From NCBI GenBank assembly GCA_963710135.1, contig CAVPYY010000002.1, positions 1 to 64,000 of the forward strand: DNA of 64,000 bases, read 5' to 3'. Under the pieces are notes generated by a model. It was given only the letters and a program-made list of their open reading frames with translations. It did no database searches and was not told where the DNA came from. Of this stretch, positions 61,901-64,000 are shown piece after piece. The translations under genes were made by a program, and so were the position numbers. Source of the stretch: SG8-30 sp963710135. Lineage in GTDB: Bacteria > Pseudomonadota > Gammaproteobacteria > Steroidobacterales > Steroidobacteraceae. Each line of letters starts with the position of its first letter. Within the stretch, counting starts at the first letter, position 1.

Positions 61901-64000
<2,100 letters not shown>

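Overview
The window is GC-rich, densely coded DNA from the chromosome of a gammaproteobacterium. The evidence is the zapA / 6S RNA / 5-formyl-THF cyclo-ligase order, rplM-rpsI beside coq7 and a CRP/Vfr-type regulator, paired UbiH/UbiI hydroxylases, DjlA, DarP, PmbA, YgfB and TrmO. Nearly all of it is housekeeping sequence; there is no prophage, IS element or CRISPR array. One gene (55002-56660, minus) reads as BchE, the anaerobic Mg-protoporphyrin ester cyclase of bacteriochlorophyll synthesis. The host may therefore be a purple (phototrophic) gammaproteobacterium, although no other photosynthesis gene lies in the window.

Layout. 1-12670: an ExeA-like ATPase fused to an FHA domain, purine genes (purEK, purC), darP, pmbA, yihY, djlA, rpe, crp, coq7 and rplM-rpsI. 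12694-13636: tRNA-Gln, its terminator, and a composite array of palindromic repeats. 13637-25351: rpiA, a tiny lysine-rich protein gene, EVE protein, fau, 6S RNA, zapA, pepP, ubiH/ubiI, a glutamate-synthase-like oxidoreductase, phhB and ispG. 25497-29251: formaldehyde detoxification genes and a DUF885 peptidase. 29389-34404: a tandem glycine riboswitch controlling gcvT-gcvH-gcvPA-gcvPB, with dgkA at the end. 34411-34852: a second copy of the composite repeat. 34967-48678: sugar/nucleoside kinase, a large Nma111-like double protease, the PA2779/PA2778 pair, a Sua5-type enzyme, tolC, rhodanese, Pcm, a GGDEF-EAL protein, a sigma54-driven small gene, adenosine deaminase and trmO. 48807-54991: a four-gene operon (nitrilase-type amidase, fold-type I decarboxylase, ATP-grasp ligase, C45-type Ntn hydrolase) that looks like an uncharacterised amide-forming pathway. 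55002-57180: bchE with paired operator-like dyads, and a cytochrome c. 57320-64000: DeaD helicase, a PagL-like lipid A deacylase, and a c-di-GMP response regulator with its hybrid histidine kinase, which runs off the window.

Nine genes, several essential elsewhere (rpsI, purK, purC, bchE, others), are each broken by single-base indels. I count 22, of which 20 are one-base insertions. Removing them restores full-length conserved proteins, so I treat them as probable sequence errors and annotate the genes as intact.

The most promising novelties are three. The first is the structured repeat family, with compensatory changes in its hairpin stems. The second is the amidase/decarboxylase/ATP-grasp/Ntn-hydrolase operon. 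The third is the bchE promoter with its TGT-N12-ACA dyad.
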